47,243 nucleotides of DNA from Thermoplasmata archaeon (GTDB taxonomy: Archaea > Thermoplasmatota > Thermoplasmata > Lutacidiplasmatales > UBA184), in assembly GCA_027306505.1 (NCBI GenBank), contig DAHUZP010000017.1, positions 1-47,243 on the forward strand, given 5' to 3'. The notes beneath the pieces are model-generated. The model was not told the DNA's origin and did no database searches. It saw only the letters and a list, made by a program, of their open reading frames with translations. Positions 30,750 through 39,884 of this stretch are shown here, piece by piece. The position numbers were made by a program, and so were the translations under genes. Every line of letters begins with the position of its first letter. Position 1 is the first letter of the stretch.

Positions 30750-32147
30750 ATGCCCCGCGTGGTCGTTCTGGGATTGGACTCGGTCCCTCCGGAACTCCTG
30801 TTCCAGCGCTTCCGACCTCAGATGCCGAACCTCTCGAAGCTCTTGGACCGCTCGATCTTCGGCGCTCTGCGCACGTGCGAACCTCCGATCACGGTGCCGG
30901 CCTGGGCGGTCCTCTTCAGCGGGGTCGACCCGGGCACGCTCGGGGTCTACGGGTTCCGTCACCGTCGAGCCGGGACCTACTTCGACCAGTACACCCCCAC
31001 GCCCTCGACGCTCCAGACCGCTCCCATCTGGGACATGCTCTCGCGACGGGGCAAGCGGGTCGCGGTCCTGGGCATGCCGCCCGGCTACCCACCTCCCGCG
31101 GTCAACGGGGTCTACGTCTCCGACTTCCTCACCCCCGACGGGGCGCCGGACCCGGTCTATCCCCCGAGCCTCAAGCCCGAGCTCGAGAAGGTCGCCGGGG
31201 GACCCTTCGTCTTCGACGTGGAGTTCCGCCACGACGCTCGGGAGAAGCTCTTCGAGGAGCTGCTCGCGATGACCACGCAGCGCTGGGCCATCGCTCGTGA
31301 TGTCTACCGCCGGGGCCCGTGGGACCTCTTCGCCCTCCACGACATCGGTCCCGACCGCTTCCACCACGCGTTCTGGAAGTACTCCGACCGCAGCCATCCC
31401 CGCCACGACCCGAAGGGGCCCTTCCTCGACATCGGGGAGCGCTACTACGCCCGGCTCGACCAGGAGATCGGGAGGTTCATCGAGCTCCTCGACCCGGGTT
31501 CCGTCGTCCTCGTCGCGAGCGACCACGGCTCGAAGGCGATGGATGGCTGCTTTTGCATCAACGAGTGGCTCCTCGACCAGGGCCTGCTCCGGCTCAAGGG
31601 GCACGCGCCGCCCCCCGGAACGCCGATCGAGAAGTGCGAGGTCCACTGGAAGAAGACCAAGGTGTGGGGCGCCGGCGGCTACTACGCCCGGCTCTTCTTC
31701 AACATCAAGGGGCGCGAGCCCGAAGGGCGGTTGAGGCCCGACGAGGTGCCCGCGCTCCTCTCGCGCCTGGAGCGCGAGCTTTCCTCCGTCCGCCGGCCCG
31801 ACGGACGACCGCTCGGGGTCCGCCTCACCCGCCCGGCGCAGGCCTACCGCAGCGTCCGGGGGGACGCTCCGGACCTCATGGCCTACTTCGGCGACCTCTC
31901 CTGGCGGTCGGCCGGGACGGTGGGGCATGGCCGGCTCTTCCTGGAGGAGAACGACACCGGTCCGGACGACGCGGTGCACGGCTGGGACGGGGTCTATGCG
32001 ATCTCCGACCCGCGCCGCCCGATCACCGGAGGACGGCCCGGCCCCAGGGAGGACATCCTGAACGTCGCTCCGAGCTTGCTCGAGCTCCTGGGAGAGTCGC
32101 CCCCGAGCTTTATGCAGGGCAGGCCCATTGCAGGGTGGCTTCCTTGA
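30750..32147 (+). CDS. Type I phosphodiesterase / alkaline phosphatase superfamily protein
   Basis: A 465-residue enzyme of the nucleotide pyrophosphatase/phosphodiesterase-like branch. Metal and nucleophile positions are visible: Asp in VVVLGLDSVPPEL, the Thr/Ser nucleophile region CEPPITVPAWAVLFSG, HDIGPDRFHHAFW (Asp and His), VASDHGSKAMDG (Asp-His) and AVHGWDGV (His). Similar proteins in archaeal glycan loci hydrolyse phosphodiesters or transfer phospho-groups; a sulfatase role is less likely because the Cys/Ser formylglycine motif is absent. No signal peptide is seen. Its TGA overlaps the TTG start of cysC, so the two are coupled. Confidence 0.85.
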   Translation: MPRVVVLGLDSVPPELLFQRFRPQMPNLSKLLDRSIFGALRTCEPPITVPAWAVLFSGVDPGTLGVYGFRHRRAGTYFDQYTPTPSTLQTAPIWDMLSRRGKRVAVLGMPPGYPPPAVNGVYVSDFLTPDGAPDPVYPPSLKPELEKVAGGPFVFDVEFRHDAREKLFEELLAMTTQRWAIARDVYRRGPWDLFALHDIGPDRFHHAFWKYSDRSHPRHDPKGPFLDIGERYYARLDQEIGRFIELLDPGSVVLVASDHGSKAMDGCFCINEWLLDQGLLRLKGHAPPPGTPIEKCEVHWKKTKVWGAGGYYARLFFNIKGREPEGRLRPDEVPALLSRLERELSSVRRPDGRPLGVRLTRPAQAYRSVRGDAPDLMAYFGDLSWRSAGTVGHGRLFLEENDTGPDDAVHGWDGVYAISDPRRPITGGRPGPREDILNVAPSLLELLGESPPSFMQGRPIAGWLP

Positions 32148-32737
32148 CGTCGCACGACTCCTTCGCGGGCCATCCCTCAGCGGTCCCCCCACCGGCGCCC
32201 AACGGCCATTCCGGCTTCGTGCTCTGGATGGAAGGGCTCTCCGGGGCCGGTAAGTCGACGCTTTCGAAGCACCTCGCGAACCGCCTCACGGCTCTCGGTT
32301 GGAGGGTGGAGATCCTGGACGGGGACGAGGTCCGCAGGGGGCTCTCGCCCGAGCTCGGGTTCACCCGCAAGGACCGAGAGACCCACGCGCACCGCGTGAG
32401 CTACGTGGCCCGCGTGCTGTCCCGGAACGGGGTCGCGGTCCTGGTCGCGCTCATCACGCCCTACGAGACGTCCCGCAAGGCCGCGCGCGCTTCCATCGGG
32501 GAGCGGTTCACGGAAGTGTACGTCCGGGCCCCCCTGGAGGTCTGCCAGGAGCGCGACGTGAAGGGGCTCTACAAGGGGCAGAAGGCGGGGCAGGTCAAGC
32601 AGATGACCGGGGTCGATGACCCCTTCGAGGAGCCCAGCGCCCCCGATCTCATCGTAGACACCGCGAACACGCACGTCGACCAGTGCGTGGAGAGCATCCT
32701 CCAGCACGCCCGATCTAAGGGGTTCCTCCCCCACTGA
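32144..32737 (+). CDS. cysC: Adenylylsulfate kinase (APS kinase)
   Basis: A 197-residue kinase that phosphorylates APS to PAPS, the sulfate donor. The P-loop GLSGAGKSTLSKHLA, LDGDEVRRGLSPELGF, the RVSYVARVLSRNGV helix and VYVRAPLEVCQERDVKGLY (lid region) are all intact. The TTG start lies in a TTGA overlap with the upstream phosphodiesterase stop; the first about 25 residues are Pro/Ser-rich and non-conserved. No ATP sulfurylase or reductase lies nearby, so PAPS made here may feed sulfation of surface glycans rather than assimilation; this is an inference from the neighbouring glycosyltransferases. Confidence 0.92.
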   Translation: MTSHDSFAGHPSAVPPPAPNGHSGFVLWMEGLSGAGKSTLSKHLANRLTALGWRVEILDGDEVRRGLSPELGFTRKDRETHAHRVSYVARVLSRNGVAVLVALITPYETSRKAARASIGERFTEVYVRAPLEVCQERDVKGLYKGQKAGQVKQMTGVDDPFEEPSAPDLIVDTANTHVDQCVESILQHARSKGFLPH

Positions 32738-32837
32738 GCTCGCCGGGGGCCTTCCGAGCGCGGCCCGGGACCTCAGCGCCTCCGCCAGGGAAGCTCGATC
32801 GAGGGGTACCGGGGGACGGTCTCGTCCCTGAGGCAGC

Positions 32838-32999
32838 TCAGGAGTACTTCCAGTGGAGGATCTCCACGACGAAGGCGGCGATGAGGCCCATCGCCACAAC
32901 GACCTCCGGGGGGATCTTGAGTGACTTGGTCTCCTCCATGTCGTAGTACTGGATGAGACCGGCCGCGGACTGGAAACCGCGGTTCTTGTTGTCCGCCAT
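32838..32999 (-). CDS. secG: Preprotein translocase subunit Sec61-beta / SecG
   Basis: A 53-residue tail-anchored subunit of the SecYEG translocon. The sequence MADNKNRGFQSAAGLIQYYD, then an acidic KSLKIPPE linker and one C-terminal membrane helix (VVVAMGLIAAFVVEILHW), matches archaeal Sec61-beta, whose QSAAGLIRYFD motif is nearly invariant. The length is standard. An A-rich element at 33024-33035 about 30 bp upstream may be the promoter. It sits between cysC and the giant secreted protein on the other strand. Confidence 0.9.
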   Translation of the reverse strand: MADNKNRGFQSAAGLIQYYDMEETKSLKIPPEVVVAMGLIAAFVVEILHWKYS

Positions 33000-33288
33000 C
33001 GGCACCCCAGGGTCACTCGGGGTAGAAAAGGATAACGTCGGGAAGTCGTTCGCTTGGCCCTCGCGGGGCTGAGGTCAGGGGGAGACCTCGCGATCCCTCC
33101 CTTAGGGGGCCCTCCCCGACCCTGCCGCGGTGCCCAGGAAGGGGTCCGAGGGTCTGCTGGCGCTCTCGGGTCGGCTCTCCCAGGCAAGGGCCCACGCGAC
33201 GCGGGCGGCCCGAGCGACGCTGGTGGCGGTCTGGTAGGGTGCCCTGCCTAGAGCGGGGGGCCTGAATATCCGCGAATTTAGGGGAGAG

Positions 33289-33297
33289 CTTCATAAA
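33289..33297 (+). promoter_or_regulatory. TATA-like promoter of the giant surface protein
   Basis: CTTCATAAA, 28 bp before ATG 33321, with an additional AT-rich stretch (GAATATCCGCGAATTTA) just upstream. Supports a leaderless start. Confidence 0.5.
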
Positions 33298-33320
33298 CCC
33301 CGGTCCAGGTCGGCTCTTTG

Positions 33321-36300
33321 ATGCACGCAACAATTCCCTCGCCGGCCACTCTGACCTCTGAGCATCCGCACCAGGATGTGCTCCCTCGCCTCGGTCGCCT
33401 TCTGACCGGGAGCCTGCTCCTCTTCGTCGTCGCGCTCATGGTGGCACCGGCGGGTGCGCTCTCCACGGGCCACTCGGGGGCCTCTGGGGCCCTTCCGTAC
33501 CCCACGTCCCACTCAGCTTCCGCCCCCACCTCCCTCTCCCAGCCCGTCTCCCACCGGCTGACCCCCACCCGGGGCGGTTACGGAGCGCCGAGCCGCGTCA
33601 TCGCCCTCGGTGTACCCACCACCTCCCTCAACGTTGGAGGAGGAAAGGCCGCGCTGGGCGTCGAGCCCGCAGGCGGGGGCGTCCCTAGTTCCTCTCTCGG
33701 GGCTCCCGGTTCCCCGTCTCCCGGTGCTTCCAACGTTCCCTCTTCTCTCGGTCCTGGGAGTAACCCTCGGACCGCGACCAAGGCATCGTATTCCTGGGCC
33801 GGGATCAACAGCCTGGCCAGTGCCTGGGTGCCTCCGGACCCTGTCGTCGCCGTGGGACCCACCTTCGTGATGCAGGTGGTCAACGCGAACTACGAGTTCT
33901 GGACGAAGAACGGCAGCAGCTCGTACGGACCCTACGCCCTCACGACCTTCCTCCCTTCGGGGAACTCGAAGCTGGGGGACGTCCAAGTGCTCTACGACAA
34001 CATGACCCAGCGATGGTTCATGACCGTGGACGACTTCACCTACGGGACGGTCTGGATCTGCACATCGACCTCCTCGGACCCTACCGGCACCTGGTACCTG
34101 CTGAACCTGAGCGTCGCCCCGTCGGGGGACTACCTCGACCGCCCCATCCTGGGCGTGAGCGACTACGTCATCGGCCTTGGGGGCAACGTATGGACGAACG
34201 GGGGCGCGTTCGTGGAGGCCGAGTGGCTCGTCGTCAACAAGACGATGTTGGAGAACAACGCGGGGTACTACTACTGGCTCTGGACCAACGCGGGCTTCTA
34301 TGCGGTCCACCCCGTTGACGACTGGACGAACGCCGCGGCGGGCACGCCGGGCACCCAGTACTTCGTGAGCACGAACTCGGGTTCCACGCCTATCTGGCTC
34401 GGTCTTGAGACCGGAGGCGCAACGGCCAACCCCGCCTCGCTCACCTCGACCAACTACGCCCACACCGCCCTCACCGCTCCCCCGGACGCGTTGCAACCGG
34501 GGACGAACGCCCCCTACGTATCGGTCGCGCTGAGCGGCGCCCAAGAGATGAACGCGGTCTGGCAGAAAGGGGTCCTCTGGTTCGACTTCGATATTGGATG
34601 CACCCCCACGGGCGACACCCAGCCGCGGTCCTGTGTCGAGTACATCGAGTTCAGCACGACGACCGACACGATCCTCAACGACGTGACCATGTCCGCTGTC
34701 GGCTCCTACGTTTACTACCCTGCGATCGCGACGGACTGGTTCGGCGATGCGGCCGTCGCGGTGGGGTACTCGTCGACGTCCGTCTATCCTGGGCTGACCG
34801 TCATGGGTCGCAACTACACCTACACCACCAACGGTGATGAGTTCTGGCTGTATGCCGCGTACGGTAACTCCCAGGACGCCTACGGCTCGTGCACCGCGGC
34901 CCCCAGCGTCTGTCGATACGGGGACTACTTCGGCGCAGCGGCGGACCCCAGCGACCCCGGCCTCATCTGGATCGAGGGCGAGTACGAGAAGACCGGAGCG
35001 ATCTGGTCGACGTACATCGCAAGTATACGGGTCTCCCCGGAGAACGTACCTGCGGCCTTCTGGAACGTCTCCGCGCCCCAGATCGACCTGGGTCAGAACC
35101 TGATGCTCAACCTGAGCGACGCGAACACGCAATGCGAGGGAACCCAGGCGCGCAACTGCAACACGGAGTTCCAGTGGGGCGATGGCACCTCGTACTCGAA
35201 CCTGTGCAACGGCGGCGTCCTCGGCTGGGGCGGCCTCAGCTCTTGGTACAATGTCTGGGATGCGAGCCACCTCTACGGCGCGACCGGCAACTACACCGTG
35301 GGGGGACCGAACTCCTACATCGACGCGTTCTCGCTCAACCCCTGCAGTGCTGGTACCCCCGGGTTCCAAGGGGAAGCCTCGATCCCCGAGCTCGCGGTCC
35401 GGGTCCACCGGGACCCGACCCTGAGCCCCCTCATCCCCAGCACGCTCTCCCTGGACGTGGGACAGTCCCTCACGGTCCCCACCCCGACCATGTATGGAGG
35501 CACGCCCCCGGTCAAGAGCACCAGCTGGACCCAGTCCTCGGGCAACTTTGGTTGCTCCTTGGTGGCGGGGGGAGCCTCCTGCACACCGACCGCTGCGGGG
35601 ACCTACACCCTGTCGGTCCTGATGCAGGACTCGGCCGGCATGTATGCCCCCCTCGACACCACGGCTACGGTCACGGTCTACGCGACGCCCACCGGGTCCC
35701 TCGCCTGGAGCCCCACCGCGATCGACCTCGGCCAGACCTCGACCATCACGGTGTCACCGTCCGGCGGCAGCGGAGGGAACAGCTACGCGTGGAGCCAGTC
35801 CTCGACGAACCTGGGCTGCGCCTTCGCCAACGGCCCTAGCGCGGTGTGCACGCCCACCACGGCCGGCTCCTACACCGCGAGCGTCGTCATCACCGATTCC
35901 AACAGCGGCAGCAGCGGCACGCTCACCAGCGCCGCGTTGACCGTGGACGCTGCGCTCGCGACGACCACCCCCTCACCATCCCCTGCCTCCGTCGACGTCG
36001 GCCAGACCGTGACCTTCTCCACCACCGCGTCGGGCGGCTCGGGGATCTACACGTCCTACACCTGGAGCCCCTCCGGGGCAGGGCTCGGTTGTGCCGCGTC
36101 GACCACGGCCACGATATCGTGCACGCCCACCGTCGCCGGCTCCTACACCATCTCGGTGACCGTGAGGGACTCGAACAGCGGGACCGTCACGGCGACCTCG
36201 GCCTCCTACACCGTCTACGGTCTCCCCACGATCGCGGCCCCTACCGCGAACCTGACCTCGGCGGACGTCGGTCAGGCCGTGACCTTCACCGCGACCGCGA

Positions 36301-38306
36301 GCGGAGGCTCCGGCGGGTTCACCTACTCCTGGTCCGGCCTGCCCGCCGGCTGCACCGGGGGCACGGCGGCGACCGTGAGCTGCACCGTCTCCACGGCCCT
36401 GACCGCTTCGGTCACGGTCTCCGCGACGGACTCCAATGGGGTGTCCACGGGGGCGAGCTCGGCGCTCTCCTTCGTCGTCCACCCGGACCCCACCGCGACC
36501 ACCCCGACCGCGACCCCGTCGAGCGTTGAGGTGGGCCAGACCGTCTCCTTCGCGACCACCGCCTCGAGCGGCAGCGGGACCTACGTCTACTCCTGGTCGG
36601 GCCTGCCCACCGGTTGCGCGCCTTCGAACGCCGACCCGCTCTCGTGCACGCCCACCGCGACGGGGACCTTCTCCGTCGGGGTGACGGTCCTCGACTCGAA
36701 CCACTTCCCCTACGCGCCGTCCACCCTGAGCTTCACCGTGATCGCGGGACCCTCGGTGACGACCCCCACCGCCACCCCCGCCACCGTGGACGTCGGGCAG
36801 ACGACCTCTCTCTCCGCGACGGCCTCGGGCGGTAGCGGGGGCTTCACCTACGTCTGGTCGGGGCTCCCCACGGGATGCACCGGGACGAACGCGGCCACGA
36901 CCAGCTGCACGCCCACCGCCGCAGGGACGTTCCAGGTGGGGCTCAACGTGACCGACTCCTCCGGGGGAAAGGCCCCGAGCGGACTCCTCAGGTTCGTCGT
37001 CTCGGCCGCTCCCACCGTCGGGAAGCCCACGGCGACCCCCGCCTCGGTGGACGTGGGTCAGACCACCACCATCACGGCGACGGTCACCGGCGGTGCGGGC
37101 ACCCTCACCTACCTCTGGACCGGGCTCCCCGCCGGATGCTCCTCGAGCAGCGCCACCCTCTCCTGCTCGCCCAGCGCGGCCGGGACCTCCTCGATCACCC
37201 TCAAGGTGACCGATGCGAACGGGGGGAGCGGGACGAGCGGAGCGCTCTCGCTCACCGTCTACGCCCTACCCACGCTGACCGCGCCCGTCGCAACCCCCGA
37301 CCCGGTCCAGGTCGGAGCCTCGCTCTCGATCAGCACGATCCTTTCCGGCGGCGCGCCCTCGGACACCTACGCGTGGACCGGCCTGCCGACCGGATGTGCG
37401 AGCGCGAACGCAGCGAGCGTGTCCTGCACGCCCACGACCGCGGGCACCTTCTCCACGAAGGTCACGGTCACGGACGGTAACGGTGGCACGGCCACCTCGA
37501 CCGCGACGACGATCACCGTCAACTCGGGAAGTTCCGGCGGATCCCCGACGGTTTCGGTGACGGCGAACCCCGCCTCGATCGCCCTGGGTGCCACCTCCAC
37601 CCTGACGGGCCTCGTGAGCGGTGGGACCACCCCCTACGCCTACGCCTGGACCGGGCTCCCCGCCGGATGCTCCACGGCCAACAGGGCCTCGCTCTCGTGC
37701 ACGCCGACCGCCGCCGGGACCTTCACCGTCACCCTCACGGTCACCGACGCCCAGGCGAAGACCGGTCAGGGGAGCGCGACCCTCACGGTCACCACGTCCA
37801 ACCCGGGCGCGCCCACGGTGTCGGTCAGCGCGAACCCGACGACCGTTCCGGTCCAGAAGGCGACCACGCTCACGGGCTCGGTCACGGGCGGCACCACCCC
37901 CTACACCTACGCCTGGACGGGGCTACCCACGGGCTGCTCGAGCCAGAACGCGGCCACGCTCACCTGCACTCCGGCCGCGACCGGCACCTTCACGATCACC
38001 CTCACGGTGACGGACGGCGCCGGGAAGACCGGCCAGGGCAGCGTGACCATCACGGTCTCGAGCTCGGGCGGGGGGAACAACAACCAGACCACCTCGCCAG
38101 GGGGGAGCCTGCTCTCGAACCCACTGCTGTTCCTCGTGCTGATCGTGGCCGTGGTGGCGATCGTCGCGTTCGCCTTGCTGCTCCGCCGCAAGCGCTCCTC
38201 GTCCGCCTCCGCGCCCCCTCCCTCGGGGACCGCCGAGCCCGCGGCTGCGCCGCCGCCACCCCCGGGCGGCCCCGAGACCCCTCCTCCCCCGCCGCCCCCG
38301 TCGTGA
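33321..38306 (+). CDS. Giant secreted, anchored surface protein with ten PKD/Ig-like repeats
   Basis: A 1661-residue protein. A signal/anchor segment lies at about residues 28-48 (LLTGSLLLFVVALMVAPAGA). A Ser/Pro/Gly linker follows, then a propeller-like domain at about 155-575 (ASAWVPPDPVVAVGP, YDNMTQRWFMTVDDF, TSSDPTGTWY). Ten repeats of about 87 residues run from about 690 to 1585, each with T-P-x-S-V-D-V-G-Q, a YxWSGLPxGC strand, SCTPTxAGTF and V-T-V-x-D-S-N-G. A C-terminal helix (LLFLVLIVAVVAIVAFALLL), RRKR and a proline-rich tail end it. Each repeat carries two Cys suited to one disulfide. Several N-x-S/T sequons are present. It would display on the outer face, possibly glycosylated by the products of the adjoining cluster. 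Confidence 0.8.
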   Translation: MHATIPSPATLTSEHPHQDVLPRLGRLLTGSLLLFVVALMVAPAGALSTGHSGASGALPYPTSHSASAPTSLSQPVSHRLTPTRGGYGAPSRVIALGVPTTSLNVGGGKAALGVEPAGGGVPSSSLGAPGSPSPGASNVPSSLGPGSNPRTATKASYSWAGINSLASAWVPPDPVVAVGPTFVMQVVNANYEFWTKNGSSSYGPYALTTFLPSGNSKLGDVQVLYDNMTQRWFMTVDDFTYGTVWICTSTSSDPTGTWYLLNLSVAPSGDYLDRPILGVSDYVIGLGGNVWTNGGAFVEAEWLVVNKTMLENNAGYYYWLWTNAGFYAVHPVDDWTNAAAGTPGTQYFVSTNSGSTPIWLGLETGGATANPASLTSTNYAHTALTAPPDALQPGTNAPYVSVALSGAQEMNAVWQKGVLWFDFDIGCTPTGDTQPRSCVEYIEFSTTTDTILNDVTMSAVGSYVYYPAIATDWFGDAAVAVGYSSTSVYPGLTVMGRNYTYTTNGDEFWLYAAYGNSQDAYGSCTAAPSVCRYGDYFGAAADPSDPGLIWIEGEYEKTGAIWSTYIASIRVSPENVPAAFWNVSAPQIDLGQNLMLNLSDANTQCEGTQARNCNTEFQWGDGTSYSNLCNGGVLGWGGLSSWYNVWDASHLYGATGNYTVGGPNSYIDAFSLNPCSAGTPGFQGEASIPELAVRVHRDPTLSPLIPSTLSLDVGQSLTVPTPTMYGGTPPVKSTSWTQSSGNFGCSLVAGGASCTPTAAGTYTLSVLMQDSAGMYAPLDTTATVTVYATPTGSLAWSPTAIDLGQTSTITVSPSGGSGGNSYAWSQSSTNLGCAFANGPSAVCTPTTAGSYTASVVITDSNSGSSGTLTSAALTVDAALATTTPSPSPASVDVGQTVTFSTTASGGSGIYTSYTWSPSGAGLGCAASTTATISCTPTVAGSYTISVTVRDSNSGTVTATSASYTVYGLPTIAAPTANLTSADVGQAVTFTATASGGSGGFTYSWSGLPAGCTGGTAATVSCTVSTALTASVTVSATDSNGVSTGASSALSFVVHPDPTATTPTATPSSVEVGQTVSFATTASSGSGTYVYSWSGLPTGCAPSNADPLSCTPTATGTFSVGVTVLDSNHFPYAPSTLSFTVIAGPSVTTPTATPATVDVGQTTSLSATASGGSGGFTYVWSGLPTGCTGTNAATTSCTPTAAGTFQVGLNVTDSSGGKAPSGLLRFVVSAAPTVGKPTATPASVDVGQTTTITATVTGGAGTLTYLWTGLPAGCSSSSATLSCSPSAAGTSSITLKVTDANGGSGTSGALSLTVYALPTLTAPVATPDPVQVGASLSISTILSGGAPSDTYAWTGLPTGCASANAASVSCTPTTAGTFSTKVTVTDGNGGTATSTATTITVNSGSSGGSPTVSVTANPASIALGATSTLTGLVSGGTTPYAYAWTGLPAGCSTANRASLSCTPTAAGTFTVTLTVTDAQAKTGQGSATLTVTTSNPGAPTVSVSANPTTVPVQKATTLTGSVTGGTTPYTYAWTGLPTGCSSQNAATLTCTPAATGTFTITLTVTDGAGKTGQGSVTITVSSSGGGNNNQTTSPGGSLLSNPLLFLVLIVAVVAIVAFALLLRRKRSSSASAPPPSGTAEPAAAPPPPPGGPETPPPPPPPS
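35395..38085 (+). repeat. Ten tandem PKD/Ig-like repeats of about 260 bp
   Basis: Ten diverged tandem units within the surface protein. The first three have longer, more divergent central strands. Units four to seven share SGLP or TGLP and GC spacing, and the last three (ending near 37530, 37800 and 38070) are most alike, sharing TVSVxANP and YAWTGLPxGCS. The gradient suggests growth by unequal duplication at the 3' side. Confidence 0.75.
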
Positions 38307-38366
38307 GACGCGGGAAGCCGACCGTCGCCGCCCCCCCCAAGGGCCTCGCCCCTGGGGGTGCGGGGC

Positions 38367-39884
38367 CTAGTGACCGGAGGACCGGGAGTGCGTGCGGGAG
38401 GCGGGCCCTTCGATCGGGCCCGTCTCGAGCCGCTCCTCGAGCGTGCGCACCCGCGCCCGCTCCTGCTGGAGCGACGTCCGGGACCTCTCCAGGGCCCGGG
38501 TGAGCAGCCTGCGGTCGCGGGACACCTCGGCCCAGGAGCTGCCGCCCGAGGTCCTTCGGCGTTCCGGCTCCTGGTGGGAAGCGGGTGGGGCCCACGAGCG
38601 CTCTCGCAGCTCGGGGAACGCGCTTGACCACTCCGCACGGGAGAGCTCGCTCCACGCGCGCGGGTCCTGCTCTCGCTCCAGGAGGAACCGGGCCACCCGG
38701 CGGTGGGCCTCCCGGAAGGGGACGCCCGCCCGCACGAGCTCGTCCGCGAGCTCGACGCTCGCAGTGGGGGAGGAGCGCGCCTCGCTCCCGGTGGAAGGGT
38801 GGAAGCGGGCGGTGCGGACCATGGGCTCGAGGACGCGCAGCGCCCGGAGGGCCCTGCGCACCCCCTCGAAGAGGAGCGGCTTCAGGGTCTGAAGGTCACG
38901 GTTGTAGGCGAGGGGGAGTCCCTTCAGCGTCACGAGGTGGGCGACCCCAAGGCCGGTGAGCGGACCGGACTCCGCCCGCAGGAGTTCCGCGAGGTCCGGG
39001 TTGCGCTTGTGCGGCATGAGGCTCGAGGTCGTGACGAAGGCGTCGTCGAGCCGCAGACGGGCGAACTGGGGCGTCGACCAGAGCACCCACTCCTCGGCGA
39101 GGGAGGAGAGGTGGACGCCGAGGAGCGCGATCGCCGCCAGCGTCTCGGCGGCGCTGTCCCGGTCCGAGACGGCGTCCATCGCGTTGGGGTGAGGCTCCCG
39201 GAACCCCAGGGCGCGAGCGGTGTAGGCGCGGTCCAGCGGGAGCGAGCTCCCCGCGAGGGCGCCGGAGCCCAGGGGGCAGAAGACCATGGAGGCTCGGACC
39301 TGGCGCAGCCGGGCCGCATCGCGCGCGAGGCGCCGGGCGTGCACCTGGAGGATCTGGGCGAGGTAGACCCGCTGGGCGTCCTGCAGGTGCGTCATCGCCG
39401 GCACCACGTAGCGGCCCTGCGGTCCTCCCGCCTGGGCGAGGAGGGCCCGGGAGGACCCCAGGCAGCGCTCCTCGAGCTCCATCAACGCGTCGCGCAGGTA
39501 GAGCGCGAGGTCGGTCGCCACCTGGTCGTTCCGGCTACGGCCGGTCGGCAGGCGGGCCCCAACGTCCCCCAGACGGGAGGTGAGGGCGGACTCCACGTTC
39601 ATGTGGACGTCCTCGAGGGCGGCGTCGAGCGAGAAGGTGCCCTTCTCGGCCTCGCGACGCAGCCGGACCAGTTCGCGGACCAGCGCCCGCCCGGCAGAGA
39701 GCGGCAGCAACCCCTGGCGGGTCAGCATCCGGGCGTGCGCCAAGCTCCCGAGCAGGTCGAAGGGGAGGAGGACCCGGTCCTCCTCCACCGACGACCCGAA
39801 GGCGGCCGCCTCAGGGTGGGGTGGGCGGCGAAACCTTTCCCGCAGCAGGTTCGGTCTCCCTTTCCGCGTCGTGGCTGAGCGCAT
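38367..39884 (-). CDS. argH: Argininosuccinate lyase
   Basis: A 505-residue lyase releasing arginine and fumarate, the last step of arginine synthesis. Conserved boxes are the N-terminal FDLLGSLAHARML, the GARLPTGRSRNDQVATDL box, the central MTHLQDAQRVYLAQ, and the fumarase/ASL signature TTSSLMPHKRNPD. Most ArgH chains are about 460 residues; this one has an extra C-terminal about 55 residues forming a probable coiled coil (LLTRALERSRTSLQQERARVRTLEERLE). ATG 39884 overlaps argG by 74 bp; ATG 39899 is an alternative. Last gene of the arg operon, converging with the giant surface gene 60 bp away. Confidence 0.93.
   Translation of the reverse strand: MRSATTRKGRPNLLRERFRRPPHPEAAAFGSSVEEDRVLLPFDLLGSLAHARMLTRQGLLPLSAGRALVRELVRLRREAEKGTFSLDAALEDVHMNVESALTSRLGDVGARLPTGRSRNDQVATDLALYLRDALMELEERCLGSSRALLAQAGGPQGRYVVPAMTHLQDAQRVYLAQILQVHARRLARDAARLRQVRASMVFCPLGSGALAGSSLPLDRAYTARALGFREPHPNAMDAVSDRDSAAETLAAIALLGVHLSSLAEEWVLWSTPQFARLRLDDAFVTTSSLMPHKRNPDLAELLRAESGPLTGLGVAHLVTLKGLPLAYNRDLQTLKPLLFEGVRRALRALRVLEPMVRTARFHPSTGSEARSSPTASVELADELVRAGVPFREAHRRVARFLLEREQDPRAWSELSRAEWSSAFPELRERSWAPPASHQEPERRRTSGGSSWAEVSRDRRLLTRALERSRTSLQQERARVRTLEERLETGPIEGPASRTHSRSSGH

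Noticed and set aside
30750-32147. Sulfatase paired with cysC
   Set aside because: The C/S-x-P-x-R formylglycine motif is absent; the residues fit a type I phosphodiesterase-like hydrolase instead.
33513-35408. 631-codon minus-strand open frame opposite the giant surface gene
   Set aside because: Composition is Arg/Val/Gly-rich shadow, and the plus-strand product has a promoter, signal and domains.
35395-38085. Regular repeats considered as CRISPR or minisatellite
   Set aside because: Units are about 260 bp, diverged and in frame, encoding PKD/Ig-like domains; there are no identical short repeats with spacers.
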